Part shown: positions 16,982 through 25,002 of the stretch, piece by piece
Layout of the letters: each line of letters begins with the position of its first letter
Numbering within the stretch: position 1 is the first letter of the stretch
DNA from: Actinomycetes bacterium
GTDB lineage: Bacteria > Actinomycetota > Actinomycetes > Actinomycetales > Microbacteriaceae
Direction: 5' to 3'
Assembly: GCA_021779075.1 (NCBI GenBank)
Contig: JAJYBG010000004.1
Coordinates: 1-39,330, forward strand
Length of the DNA stretch: 39,330 nucleotides
Position numbers and translations under genes: made by a program
Notes under the pieces: model-generated
What the model saw: only the letters and a program-made list of their open reading frames with translations
Databases searched by the model: none
Told to the model about the DNA's origin: nothing

Positions 16982-17515
16982 CTAGGTCAGAGCGGTGACG
17001 TCGAAGGTCCAGGTCGCCTTGTAGGTCTTGGTCTCGCGCGGGGTTCCCGCGGTAGCCCAGGGCAGAACGCCGGTCGTGTAGTTGTTGGTGCTCGCGCCGA
17101 GCGCGGCGAGCGACGTCGCCGGGAGGGTGCTGGACGGCGCGAATCCGGTGCAATCCGAGAAGCTGCCCCCGGCTCCGATCTGGATCGACATCGTGATGTT
17201 GTTCTCGAGGCCCTGGGCTCCCACGGTGTCGATGTACATCCGCACCTCGCCGGGAACGGTCGAATCGGAGGTGACGACCAGGCACTTCGAGCCGGTCTGC
17301 CCTGGAGTGACTCCCGTCACGCGGAAGGCCGCAGCACCGAGGTCGTCATCGGAGAGGAGCACCGAGCCGGTCTCCCAGTTGTTGCCGGTGTTTCGGGTGG
17401 TCGCCGTGAAGGCGGCGCTGGAGCCTTGCCAGACGAGCAGCCCGGCAACCAGGATCGCGGTCGGACCGACGAGCAGCGTGGCGAGCCGACGAGTACGAGC
17501 TACGGACTTGTTCAT
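16982..17515 (-). CDS. Secreted protein with SipW-dependent-type signal
   Basis: This 177-residue protein has a signal segment (basic residues 1-11, hydrophobic core about 12-30) ending S-S-A-A-F-T-A-T-T-R-N-T-G-N-N-W, the pattern seen in proteins processed by SipW peptidases such as TasA-like and camelysin-like proteins. The mature part is beta-rich with two Cys (TGSKCLVV and FSDCTG). The ATG at 17515 follows a purine-rich AGGGGG site. The gene precedes the signal-peptidase fusion in the same direction, so it is the likely substrate and may build an extracellular fibre or surface layer. That role is inferred from family and context. Confidence 0.78.
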   Translation of the reverse strand: MNKSVARTRRLATLLVGPTAILVAGLLVWQGSSAAFTATTRNTGNNWETGSVLLSDDDLGAAAFRVTGVTPGQTGSKCLVVTSDSTVPGEVRMYIDTVGAQGLENNITMSIQIGAGGSFSDCTGFAPSSTLPATSLAALGASTNNYTTGVLPWATAGTPRETKTYKATWTFDVTALT

Positions 17516-17588
17516 TTCAAGTGCCCCCTTCGGGACTGGTATCGCACCGACGCCGATGTCAGTGGCGATGCGCGGAAGAGCGGGTGTG

Positions 17589-17603
17589 TCCGAATATTTC
17601 GGA
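17589..17603. promoter_or_regulatory. Perfect inverted repeat ahead of the SipW operon
   Basis: TCCGAATATTTCGGA is a 6-base inverted repeat (TCCGAA/TTCGGA) around a TAT spacer, 74 bases upstream of the ATG at 17515. Its AT-rich centre stands out in GC-rich DNA. It is placed where an operator for the SipW operon would sit. No regulator is encoded beside it. Confidence 0.4.
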
Positions 17604-17793
17604 TGTCCCGGACCCCATAACTAGCGAGTCTCCGCCGTGATAAGCACCGGTGACAGAGCCGAAGGTCCCGTCCCCGACGCGGCCGACGATGCGGCGGACC
17701 AGCGGGCGCGCACCGATGAAGGCATGCGCTCTGCGCATGATCGAACCCCGGGGAGTCGGGCTCGTCATGTCCGGACGAGGATCACCCGCCCCA

Positions 17794-18687
17794 TCAGCGA
17801 GCGGTTGGCGGGGGCGCGTCGGGCGCGGCGAGGGAGGTGTGCGTGACGAGATAGGAGCCGGCGAGGACGAGGAGGAAGCCGGCGACCGTCCACAGGGTGA
17901 TCTGCTCGCCGAGGACGATCGCACCGGCCGCGATCGCGATCGCCGGGTTGAGGTAGGTGACGGTGGTCGCGCGCACCGGCCCGATTTCGCGGATGAGCGC
18001 GAACAGGACGACGAAGGCGATGGCGGTGCAGACGACGGCGAGGACGACGATCGACCACAGCGCCGGCGCGCTGGGCCAGGTGGTCGGCCAGGTGCCGCGG
18101 ATCGCGACGAACGGGACGTAGAGGATCGCGGTGATGATGAGCGACCAGGTGGTGAGGCCGATGCTGGGCGCGTCGCCGAGCCAGCGGGCGGCGATGACCG
18201 GCGCGATCGCGTAGCCGACGACCGCGACGGAGACCTCGGCGACCGCACCCAGGTCGGAGCCCTGGACATCGAGGCCCACGAGAGCCGCGACGCCGACGAG
18301 GCCGATGCCGAAACCGGCCCAGTTCGAGGCGGTGAACCGCTCCTTGCGGCGCAGCACCAGGGCGACGAGCACACTCACCAGCGGCACCGCCGCGAGCAGC
18401 AGCCCGGTCATCGAGGACGGCAGGCGCTCCTCGGAACTGGTGAGGAAGAACCACGGGAACACGATCTCGGCGACCGTGTAGGCCAGCAACGGCAACCAGT
18501 GCCGCCGCTCGAGGCGCAGTTCGCGCCGCCACACCGCGACCGGCAGCAGAAGCAGGGCGCCCAGAGCCGTTCGGCCGAGCACGACGACCTCCGGAGCGAG
18601 CTCGCCGACCGCGATCTTGATGAACACGTACGGCACTCCCCACGCCACCGACAGCACCGCGAACAGGATCAGGCCTCGACGAGTCAC
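17794..18687 (-). CDS. EamA/DMT-superfamily transporter
   Basis: This 297-residue protein has about ten hydrophobic helices in two repeats of five, as in DMT exporters (EamA domain twice). The first repeat has SVAWGVPYVFIKIAVGE near residue 15; the second ends with TYLNPAIAIAAGAIVLGE near residue 250, a hallmark of the family. Substrates of the family range from amino acids to metabolites and cannot be told here. The GTG at 18687 begins V-T-R-R-G-L; the longer open frame upstream has no membrane character. Downstream, the inverted repeat CTCGTC/GACGAG at 17761-17779 could help end transcription but lacks a T-run. Confidence 0.82.
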   Translation of the reverse strand: MTRRGLILFAVLSVAWGVPYVFIKIAVGELAPEVVVLGRTALGALLLLPVAVWRRELRLERRHWLPLLAYTVAEIVFPWFFLTSSEERLPSSMTGLLLAAVPLVSVLVALVLRRKERFTASNWAGFGIGLVGVAALVGLDVQGSDLGAVAEVSVAVVGYAIAPVIAARWLGDAPSIGLTTWSLIITAILYVPFVAIRGTWPTTWPSAPALWSIVVLAVVCTAIAFVVLFALIREIGPVRATTVTYLNPAIAIAAGAIVLGEQITLWTVAGFLLVLAGSYLVTHTSLAAPDAPPPTAR

Positions 18688-18748
18688 GGCTCCATCCTGG
18701 CGCGGGCCGCGGACATCGCCGAACCCGGCCGCATTCCGCGGATGGGGT

Positions 18749-19267
18749 CTAGACGGTGTCGGGGACGACGTACGGCAGCCCACGCAGCCATGCCGCGAGT
18801 TCGCCCCAGGGCCGACCGGTGGGGAGCTGGCGCAGCAGAGCACGCACCTGAGCCGTCGAGCCGGGCACGGGCAGCACCCGCGTGGGCGCCTTGCGGGCGA
18901 GCGCGCCGAACCACCAGTGCCGCCAGGTGCCCTCGACGGTCTCCGGTTCCAGCACGAGGTAGTAGTCGGGCATCACGGTCGCCCCCGACTGCAGCGCGGC
19001 AGCGGCCGTCTCGGCCTCGAGGCTCAGCGTCTCGAGCGAGACCAGATCGTCGTAGAACTCGACCCAGGCCGCCGCGACATGCAGCAGCGGATCGGCATCG
19101 CTGACGAAGTACGACGCGTGCGAGCGGCTGATGCGGCTGACGAGTTCGGACGCTCCCGCGGCGGCGAACTCGACGGCCTCGACGTTGCGCAGGGCTGCGA
19201 GGCCCTTGAGCACCTCGGCCGAGCTATCGCCCACGAGGGAGACAACGGTTCCATTCGATGTGACCAT
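18749..19267 (-). CDS. Hypothetical protein, 172 residues
   Basis: I do not recognise this family. It is acidic and Ala/Leu-rich, without signal peptide or membrane helix. The N-terminal half (VVSLVGDSSAEVLKGLAAL) looks like a Rossmann-type beta-alpha start; the C-terminal half is Trp-rich (TWRHWWFGALA and PWGELAAWLRGLP). The ATG at 19267 is the first start in frame, with no strong ribosome site. It lies between the DMT exporter and the aldehyde dehydrogenase on the same strand, 69 bases downstream of the dehydrogenase stop, so the genes may share a transcript. Confidence 0.6.
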   Translation of the reverse strand: MVTSNGTVVSLVGDSSAEVLKGLAALRNVEAVEFAAAGASELVSRISRSHASYFVSDADPLLHVAAAWVEFYDDLVSLETLSLEAETAAAALQSGATVMPDYYLVLEPETVEGTWRHWWFGALARKAPTRVLPVPGSTAQVRALLRQLPTGRPWGELAAWLRGLPYVVPDTV

Positions 19268-19336
19268 GATCGAGCTTATGTCGCACGCTGCCGCAGCACG
19301 GGCGCTGCTGAGCCTGGCATGCGACCGCTCCGCGAC

Positions 19337-20722
19337 TCAGTGCGCGCTCACGGGCTGCGGCACGCGCACGAGCTTCTTGTTGGCGAACTCGCTCATCCCG
19401 TACTTGCCGAGCTCACGACCGACGCCGGAGCGCTTCACCCCGCCGAACGGCAGCTCGGCCGAACTCCCCGTGACCGCGTTGATCCACACCATCCCGGTCT
19501 CCAGATCGTCAGCCAGGTCGCGAGCGAGGTCGAGGTTCTTCGTGAAGATGCTGCTGCCCAGGCCGAACGGCGAGGAATTCGCCAACTGGACCGCCGCCTG
19601 CGGCGACGGCACGCGGTACACCGTCGCAACCGGGCCGAACAACTCCTCAGAGAACGCGCGCATCTCGGGGGTGACGCCGGTGAGCACCCCAGGTGCGTAA
19701 TAAGCGCTGCCGCCGGTCGGTTGTGGTGCCGAGTGCAATTCAGCGCCCTTGTCGACCGCGTCCTTGACGATCTCGCCGAGATCCTCGGCGGCCTGCGCAG
19801 AGGAGAGCGGCCCGATCAGGGTGGCGGGATCCGCGGGGTCGCCGGTGGAAATCTGCGTCATCGCCCCGATGAACTTCTGGGTGAATTCGTCGTACACGGA
19901 ATCGACGACGATGAACCGCTTCGACGCGGTGCACGCCTGCCCGGCGTTCAGCACCCGGCCCATCACGGCCTCCTGGACCGCGGCGTCGATATCGGCGTCT
20001 TCGAGCACGATGAACGGATCGGATCCGCCGAGTTCGAGCACGTAGCGCTTCATGTGGCGTCCGGCGACCTCGCCGACCGCCGAGCCCGCCTTCTCCGACC
20101 CGGTGAGGGAGACGCCCTGCACGCGCGGGTCGGCGATGACCTCGGCGACCTGACGGCTGTCGATGAACGCGTTGATGTAGGCGTCGGTCGGGATGCCGGC
20201 GTCGTGCAGCAGCTTCTCCATAGCGAGGGCGGATTGCGGGCAGTTGCGCGCATGCTTGAGGACGATGGTGTTGCCGAGAGCCAGGTTGGGGGCGGCGAAT
20301 CTGGCCACCTGGTAGTAGGGGAAGTTCCACGGCATGACGCCAAGGACGACGCCGATCGGCTCGGTGCGGACGACGGCCTCGCCGCCGCCGACAGCGTCAA
20401 GAACCTCGTCGGCGAGGAACTTCGCCGCGTTCTCGGCGTAGTACTGGAAGATCGATGCGACGATCATCACCTCGCCCTGGGCCTGCATCAGCGGCTTGCC
20501 CATCTCGAGGGTGAGCAGCCGCGCCAGTTCGTCGATGCGCTCGGTGCACAACTGCGCGGCGCGTGCCAGTGCTGCGGTGCGCTGAGTCAACGGCGTCTTC
20601 CGCCACGACAGGTACGCAGTGTGGGCCCGATCGAGGATCGTGTCGACCTCGCGGTCGCTGATGACCGGGAACTCGGCGAGTGCTTCGCCGGTCGCCGGAT
20701 TGATGGTGGCGTATGCGCTCAC
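19337..20722 (-). CDS. NAD(P)-dependent aldehyde (succinate-semialdehyde-type) dehydrogenase
   Basis: This 461-residue member of the aldehyde dehydrogenase superfamily has the oxyanion Asn in VMPWNFPYY (129-137), catalytic Glu230 in LELGGSDPF and nucleophile Cys264 in NAGQACTASKRF. Length and the LELGGSDPFIVL and NAGQACTASKRF motifs fit the succinate-semialdehyde dehydrogenase group. It oxidises an aldehyde to the acid. The GTG at 20722 follows an AAGGAGA ribosome site. It is divergent from an NDMA-type alcohol dehydrogenase across a 417-base gap, so the pair could act in sequence on one alcohol. The substrate is uncertain. Confidence 0.87.
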   Translation of the reverse strand: MSAYATINPATGEALAEFPVISDREVDTILDRAHTAYLSWRKTPLTQRTAALARAAQLCTERIDELARLLTLEMGKPLMQAQGEVMIVASIFQYYAENAAKFLADEVLDAVGGGEAVVRTEPIGVVLGVMPWNFPYYQVARFAAPNLALGNTIVLKHARNCPQSALAMEKLLHDAGIPTDAYINAFIDSRQVAEVIADPRVQGVSLTGSEKAGSAVGEVAGRHMKRYVLELGGSDPFIVLEDADIDAAVQEAVMGRVLNAGQACTASKRFIVVDSVYDEFTQKFIGAMTQISTGDPADPATLIGPLSSAQAAEDLGEIVKDAVDKGAELHSAPQPTGGSAYYAPGVLTGVTPEMRAFSEELFGPVATVYRVPSPQAAVQLANSSPFGLGSSIFTKNLDLARDLADDLETGMVWINAVTGSSAELPFGGVKRSGVGRELGKYGMSEFANKKLVRVPQPVSAH

Positions 20723-20971
20723 TAGTTCCGTCTCCTTGCTCCATTGCCAGGGTCAGTGCGTGTTCCGTGCGCTCGCGCGGACACAATGCCGCAACTGCTC
20801 GTCTGCCTTCACAAGCTGCCACCGGTGGGGGCGGATGTCAATGGGCCGACGAGACTCACGGCGGATGCCCACGATACGTCTGCGGTGCCTCCGATGAGGC
20901 TGCCCGCAAAGCGGTGAATGCTCACGGCGCGGAAAGCGGGTCGTCGCCGACCATGGCGAAGCACGACCGGT

Positions 20972-20988
20972 GGAGCGCTGAGCGCTCC
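20972..20988. promoter_or_regulatory. Palindrome in dehydrogenase intergenic region
   Basis: GGAGCGC and GCGCTCC form a perfect 7-base inverted repeat around TGA. It lies 57 bases upstream of the -35-like box of the alcohol dehydrogenase. It could be an operator; GC-rich sequence yields such repeats by chance, so support is modest. Confidence 0.3.
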
Positions 20989-21044
20989 CGCGCCGCTCGT
21001 GAGCCGAGCCTCCCGTCCTCAGTTCCGCCGCCCCATTGCGCCCA

Positions 21045-21073
21045 TTGCGGTGGGCCCGACGCGGGCATAGCGT
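21045..21073 (+). promoter_or_regulatory. Candidate sigma-70-type promoter for alcohol dehydrogenase
   Basis: TTGCGG (21045-21050) and TAGCGT (21068-21073) are separated by exactly 17 bases. TAGCGT keeps the TA and final T of a -10 box. A start near 21080 would give a leader of about 60 bases before the ATG at 21140. Confidence 0.35.
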
Positions 21074-21139
21074 GGAGGCATGTCCTGGCCAGTAGCGCCG
21101 GGAGCTCGCTATGACGACGATGTCGAAGGAGAGATTGCC

Positions 21140-22255
21140 ATGAAGACCAAAGCGGCCGTGAACTGGGGCGTCGGCCAGGACTGGAAGATCGAAGAGCTCG
21201 AGCTCGACGATCCTAAGCGCGGCGAGGTGCTCGTCAAGCTCGCCGCATCCGGGTTGTGCCACTCGGACGAGCACATCCTCACCGGGGACATGCCGGTGCC
21301 GGGCTACCCGTACATCGGCGGCCACGAGGGCGCGGGCGTCGTCGAGAAGGTCGGCCCGGGCGTGGAGAACCTCAAGGTCGGCGATCATGTCGTGCTGAGC
21401 TTCATCCCCGCGTGCGGCCGGTGCAAGATGTGCTCCACGGGCCACCAGAACCTGTGCGATCTCGGCGCGGGGATCCTCGAGGGTCTGCAGATCACCGACG
21501 GAACCTCCCGGCACCACGTCAAGGGCGATGACGCCCGGCTGATGTGCGTGCTCGGCACCTTCGCCCCGTACACGGTCGTGAACGAGGCATCCGCCGTGAA
21601 GATCGACGACGACATCTCGCTCGAGTTGGCGGCGCTCGTCGGGTGCGGTGTGACGACCGGCTGGGGATCAGCGGTCAACAGCGCGGAAGTGAAGCCGGGC
21701 GACGTGGTGGTCGTCGTCGGCGTGGGCGGGATCGGCTCCAACGCGGTGCAGGGCGCCCGGATCGCCGGGGCGAAGTACATCGTCGCGGTCGACCCGGTGG
21801 AGTTCAAGCGCGAGAACGCGCAGTCGCTGGGCGCTACCCACACCGCCGCGAGCATCGAGGAGGCCATGCCTCTCGTGCAGCAGCTCACCCGTGGTGCGAT
21901 GGCCGATGCGGTCATCTACACGGCAGGGGTCGTGGAGGGCGCACTGATCGCGGGCATCATGGCGCTGACCACGAAGGGCGGCATCGCGGTGGTCACCGGC
22001 ATCAGCCCGGCCGCCGACATGAGCGTGAACATGTCGCTGTTCGATCTGACGCTTTCGCAGAAGCGGCTGCAGGGCTCACTGTTCGGTTCGGCCAACCCGC
22101 GCGCCGACATCCCGCGCCTGCTCAGCCTCTACCAGAACGGGCAGCTCAAGCTCGACGAGCTGGTCACCAAGACCTACAGCCTTGAGGACATCAACCAGGG
22201 CTATCAGGACATGCGTGACGGCAAGAACATCCGCGGCGTGGTCGTCTACAACTGA
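21140..22255 (+). CDS. NDMA-dependent alcohol dehydrogenase (zinc, MDR superfamily)
   Basis: This 371-residue zinc alcohol dehydrogenase has Cys40 and the G-H-E motif (His62) at the catalytic zinc, Cys92, Cys95, Cys98 and Cys106 at the structural zinc and a GVGGIGSNAVQGA nucleotide motif. The opening M-K-T-K-A-A-V and the CGRCKMCSTGHQNLC segment match the NDMA-dependent actinobacterial group, which keeps nicotinamide tightly bound and in many species uses mycofactocin as electron carrier. No mycofactocin genes are in the window. The ATG at 21140 follows GAAGGAGA. The stop is one base before the GTG of the MoxR gene. Confidence 0.87.
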   Translation: MKTKAAVNWGVGQDWKIEELELDDPKRGEVLVKLAASGLCHSDEHILTGDMPVPGYPYIGGHEGAGVVEKVGPGVENLKVGDHVVLSFIPACGRCKMCSTGHQNLCDLGAGILEGLQITDGTSRHHVKGDDARLMCVLGTFAPYTVVNEASAVKIDDDISLELAALVGCGVTTGWGSAVNSAEVKPGDVVVVVGVGGIGSNAVQGARIAGAKYIVAVDPVEFKRENAQSLGATHTAASIEEAMPLVQQLTRGAMADAVIYTAGVVEGALIAGIMALTTKGGIAVVTGISPAADMSVNMSLFDLTLSQKRLQGSLFGSANPRADIPRLLSLYQNGQLKLDELVTKTYSLEDINQGYQDMRDGKNIRGVVVYN

Positions 22256-22256
22256 C

Positions 22257-23291
22257 GTGACCTCGCCCCACGGGATCGCCGCGACTCCACCCGGCGGGGT
22301 CGCGGCGATCCTCACTCCGGCGACGCTCGCCGCCTTCGATGCGGCTGTGATCGGTCGTCGTCCGGAAACCGAGGTGCTCCTGGCCGCACTCGCGGCGGGC
22401 CGCCACATCGTTCTGGAAGGCCCGCCGGGCACCGGCAAGTCCACCTTGCTGCGCACGCTCGCGGACGCCGCCGGCATCGGCCTGGTGTTCGTGGAGGGCA
22501 GCGCCGAGTTGACCCCGGGTCGGCTCGTGGGCAGCCACGACCCGAGTCGGCTGCTCGCCGAGGGCTACCGCGATGAGAACTTCCTCGACGGCCCGCTCGT
22601 GCAGGCGATGCGGACCGGCGCGCTGCTGTATCTGGAGGAGCTCAACCGCGTCCCCGAGGAGACCATCAACGTCCTGATCACGGTCATGAGCGAGGGCGAG
22701 TTGCATGTTCCGCGCCTCGGCCTCGTGCGGGCGGCGCCGGGGTTCGCTCTCGTCGCCGCGATGAACCCATTCGACGCGGTCGGCACGGCTCGGATCTCCG
22801 CGGCCGTCTACGACCGCACCTGCCGCATCCGGATGGACTACCAGAGCGCGGCGGATGAGGAACGCGTGGTCGAGCGCGCCGTCCACGCCGGCGGTGCCGC
22901 CGCGGTGCCCGACGGGAGTCGGCAGCCGCTCGATGTCGGCCGGGTGGTCGCGCTCGTGCGCGCGACCCGCAGCCACCCCGACGTCCGCATCGGTTCGTCG
23001 GTGCGCGGTGCCATCGACATGATGCTCGTCGCCGACCGGCTCGCCGAGTTGCGCGGCGCGGCCGCAACGGATGCCGGCGTCAGTCTGGATGCCGCCCTCG
23101 CCGCGCTGACCGGACGCATCCGGGTGCAGGAGAGCAGCGAGCGCAGCGCTGAGGAGATCATCACCGAGCTGTGGCATCGCGTCTACGACCCGGCCGTCGC
23201 GCCGCAGCCGGGAGCGGACGCGGGGGCGGAACCGGGAAAAGCGCGCGGGGCGACCGGCCCCGACCGACCGGCGCCCCTCGCAACGAGCTGA
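22257..23291 (+). CDS. MoxR-type AAA+ ATPase
   Basis: This 344-residue AAA+ ATPase of the MoxR group has Walker A GPPGTGKS (55-62), Walker B LLYLEELNRVPEE (123-135) and a sensor-1 region with ALVAAMNPFDAVG. MoxR ATPases work with VWA proteins as chaperones that insert metal or cofactor or remodel protein complexes. The GTG at 22257 is one base after the alcohol dehydrogenase stop, so translation is probably coupled. The next gene is a VWA protein, as expected. A long disordered, Pro/Ala-rich tail (from about 316) overlaps the start of that gene. Confidence 0.85.
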   Translation: MTSPHGIAATPPGGVAAILTPATLAAFDAAVIGRRPETEVLLAALAAGRHIVLEGPPGTGKSTLLRTLADAAGIGLVFVEGSAELTPGRLVGSHDPSRLLAEGYRDENFLDGPLVQAMRTGALLYLEELNRVPEETINVLITVMSEGELHVPRLGLVRAAPGFALVAAMNPFDAVGTARISAAVYDRTCRIRMDYQSAADEERVVERAVHAGGAAAVPDGSRQPLDVGRVVALVRATRSHPDVRIGSSVRGAIDMMLVADRLAELRGAAATDAGVSLDAALAALTGRIRVQESSERSAEEIITELWHRVYDPAVAPQPGADAGAEPGKARGATGPDRPAPLATS

Positions 23292-24214
23292 GCCCCGACC
23301 CGCAGCCGCGCGCCGAGCAGGGCGACCAGCCGCGTGTCTCCACGGGCCGTCACCTGCTCAAGGCGATAGCGGGGTTCGAGGAGGTGTCCCCGCAGGTGGG
23401 GATGCTCGACGAACAGGCCCTCAGCGCCCTCGAGCGACGGGACCCGGATGCTGCGCTGACCCTGCTCGCGGAGATGAGCGGCGCCACTGACGAGCGGCTG
23501 CGACGCCTGGCGCGGGCGCTGTCGGGCCGGGTCATGGTCCGCGCGGCGTCGCCGCGCGGCGCACCACGGCCCGGCGCAGGGCGCATCCGGTCGCGGCGCT
23601 GGGAGCCGGGCGTGGACGTGGACGTGGATGCGAGCCTGGACGAGCTCATGGTCTCGAACCTCGCCGGGCGGGCCGCTGACCCGGCCGGGCTGCGCGGACC
23701 CGGCTGGGTCCGGTCCGCGACCGCGATCAGTAGCGTGCTGGACCGGTCCGGATCGATGGGCGGCGCAAGGCTGGCCACGGCGGCGGTGGCCGCGGCGGCG
23801 GTGGCGCTGCGAGACATCGAGGACTACAGCGTCATCGCCTTCGGCTCGGCCGTGCGCGTCGTCAAGGCGCAGCGCCAGCCGCGCTCCGTGGAGAGCGTCG
23901 TGGGCGACCTGCTGAGCCTGCGCGGCCACGGCCGCACCGATCTGGCCGCCGCGCTGCGAGCCGCCGCGCGCGAACTGTCGGACTCGGCCGCATCACGGCG
24001 GATCGTTCTGCTGCTCTCGGACGGGCGCGCCACCACCGGGGACGACCCGCTTCCGGCAGCGCGCGCACTGGACGAGCTGCTGGTGCTGGCGCCGGTCGGG
24101 CCGGACGAGTCCGGTGCGCAGGCGCGCGCACTGGCGCGGGCGGTCGGCGGTCGGGTGGCGGAGGTGACCGGACCGAGCGCTGTCCCTGCCGCGATCGCCG
24201 CCCTCTGGCCGTGA
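23171..24214 (+). CDS. VWA-domain protein, partner of the MoxR ATPase
   Basis: The 347-residue open frame has a von Willebrand A domain at about 185-345. The metal-site motif D-R-S-G-S-M lies at 191-196, then GHGRTDLAAAL and LLLSDGRATTGDD complete the MIDAS. Residues 58-170 form a helical region (RHLLKAIAGFEEVSPQVGML) typical of partners of MoxR. The start is uncertain: the GTG at 23171 overlaps the MoxR gene by 121 bases and gives a basic, low-complexity beginning. No ATG lies before the conserved region. A start further in, such as the GTG near 23383, is possible. Confidence 0.78.
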   Translation: MASRLRPGRRAAAGSGRGGGTGKSARGDRPRPTGAPRNELSPDPQPRAEQGDQPRVSTGRHLLKAIAGFEEVSPQVGMLDEQALSALERRDPDAALTLLAEMSGATDERLRRLARALSGRVMVRAASPRGAPRPGAGRIRSRRWEPGVDVDVDASLDELMVSNLAGRAADPAGLRGPGWVRSATAISSVLDRSGSMGGARLATAAVAAAAVALRDIEDYSVIAFGSAVRVVKAQRQPRSVESVVGDLLSLRGHGRTDLAAALRAAARELSDSAASRRIVLLLSDGRATTGDDPLPAARALDELLVLAPVGPDESGAQARALARAVGGRVAEVTGPSAVPAAIAALWP

Positions 24215-24224
24215 CGTCAGCGCG

Positions 24225-24640
24225 TGAGGCGTCGAGCCGGCCCGACCCGTCCTGCGGTGGCGATGCCGCGGGCTCGGAAAGCGATCGGGCCGCCCGCGGC
24301 CGGCCCTTCGCGGCCGATAGCCGCAGGCAGTGAAACACACTCTCCGCCGCAGCAAGCGTGCGGCAGATGGCCCAGACCCCGAAACGCACCCATCTGATCG
24401 ATGAAGCGGACCATCTCGTCGCGGGGCGGTCGAGCTCCGCGGCGAAAACGCCGACGCCGCCCGCAGTATCTCGTTCGCCCGCTTGAGCTCCGCGTTCTCC
24501 TGCTTCAACCGCTTCACCTCAGCATGCTCGATCGAGGTCACTCCCGGCCGCTCGCCCGCGTCGACCTCGAAGCGGCGCCGCCACTTCTGTCGACGGCGCT
24601 CGAAAACTGGAAACCACCGGTGAAGGGCCCCGCGGAGAGC
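24225..24640 (-). pseudogene. IS3-family transposase remnant, frameshifted
   Basis: The minus strand holds the C-terminal part of an IS3 OrfA (V-D-A-G-E-R-P-G-V-T-S then VKRLKQENAELKRANEILRA), followed by the start of OrfB (MVRFID) and, in another frame, WAICRTL and SAAKGRPRAARSLSE. A T deletion in the run at the OrfA end changes the frame in the AASAF region. The DNA-binding half of OrfA and almost all of OrfB are gone. It marks the left edge of the accessory region, directly after the VWA gene. Confidence 0.65.
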
Positions 24641-24645
24641 CGCTG

Positions 24646-25002
24646 TCACGCCCCGATCTTGTGCTCCGCGAGGAGCAGCTGCACGGCCTCGCGGACGAGT
24701 TCGCTCTGCTTCTTGCCCGTCTGTTCCTCGAGCTGCTTGAATGCGGCGAAGTCGGCCTCAGCCAGCCGCCCCCGCACGGTGGGAGAGGCTCCCTTGGGGT
24801 GCTCGCCGAGTCGTGTACGCCCGGCACGCCGCAGCACGGCGTCCAGCGCCGCCTCGCTGCCGTACTCGCGCAACATGAGTGCGCGGCCGCGCCCGGCCGC
24901 TTCGGCGCCGGTTGCGATGTCCGTCACCTTCGGCATCGGGGTCGAGGGGTCGGTCAGCCACGCGGCCAGCGCGTCGTAGTCGGTGTCCTTGGGGTCAGCC
25001 AT
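24646..25002 (-). CDS. Ribbon-helix-helix-type antitoxin
   Basis: This 118-residue protein starts at the ATG at 25002 after a GAGAGGAG site. Residues 1-70 are acidic and helical with unknown fold. The C-terminal 45 residues (SPTVRGRLAEADFAAFKQL then SELVREAVQLLLAEH) read as a ribbon-helix-helix DNA-binding domain. It follows the toxin gene with an 8-base overlap (24995-25002), in the order toxin then antitoxin. It would bind and neutralise the toxin and repress the shared promoter. The pairing is inferred from layout and the RHH segment. Confidence 0.65.
   Translation of the reverse strand: MADPKDTDYDALAAWLTDPSTPMPKVTDIATGAEAAGRGRALMLREYGSEAALDAVLRRAGRTRLGEHPKGASPTVRGRLAEADFAAFKQLEEQTGKKQSELVREAVQLLLAEHKIGA

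Larger units (their letters stand above)
20723..21139. other. Divergent intergenic region between aldehyde and alcohol dehydrogenase genes
   Basis: No gene is supported in these 417 bases. They should hold the promoters of both dehydrogenases. An inverted repeat sits near the middle (20972-20988) and a promoter-like pair (21045-21073) lies ahead of the alcohol dehydrogenase. The left part (20723-20960) shows no recognisable element apart from the AAGGAGA ribosome site of the aldehyde dehydrogenase. Confidence 0.45.

Noticed and set aside
18617-20725. Plus-strand open frame of 702 residues
   Set aside because: Antisense to the aldehyde dehydrogenase and hypothetical gene; composition is that of a shadow frame.
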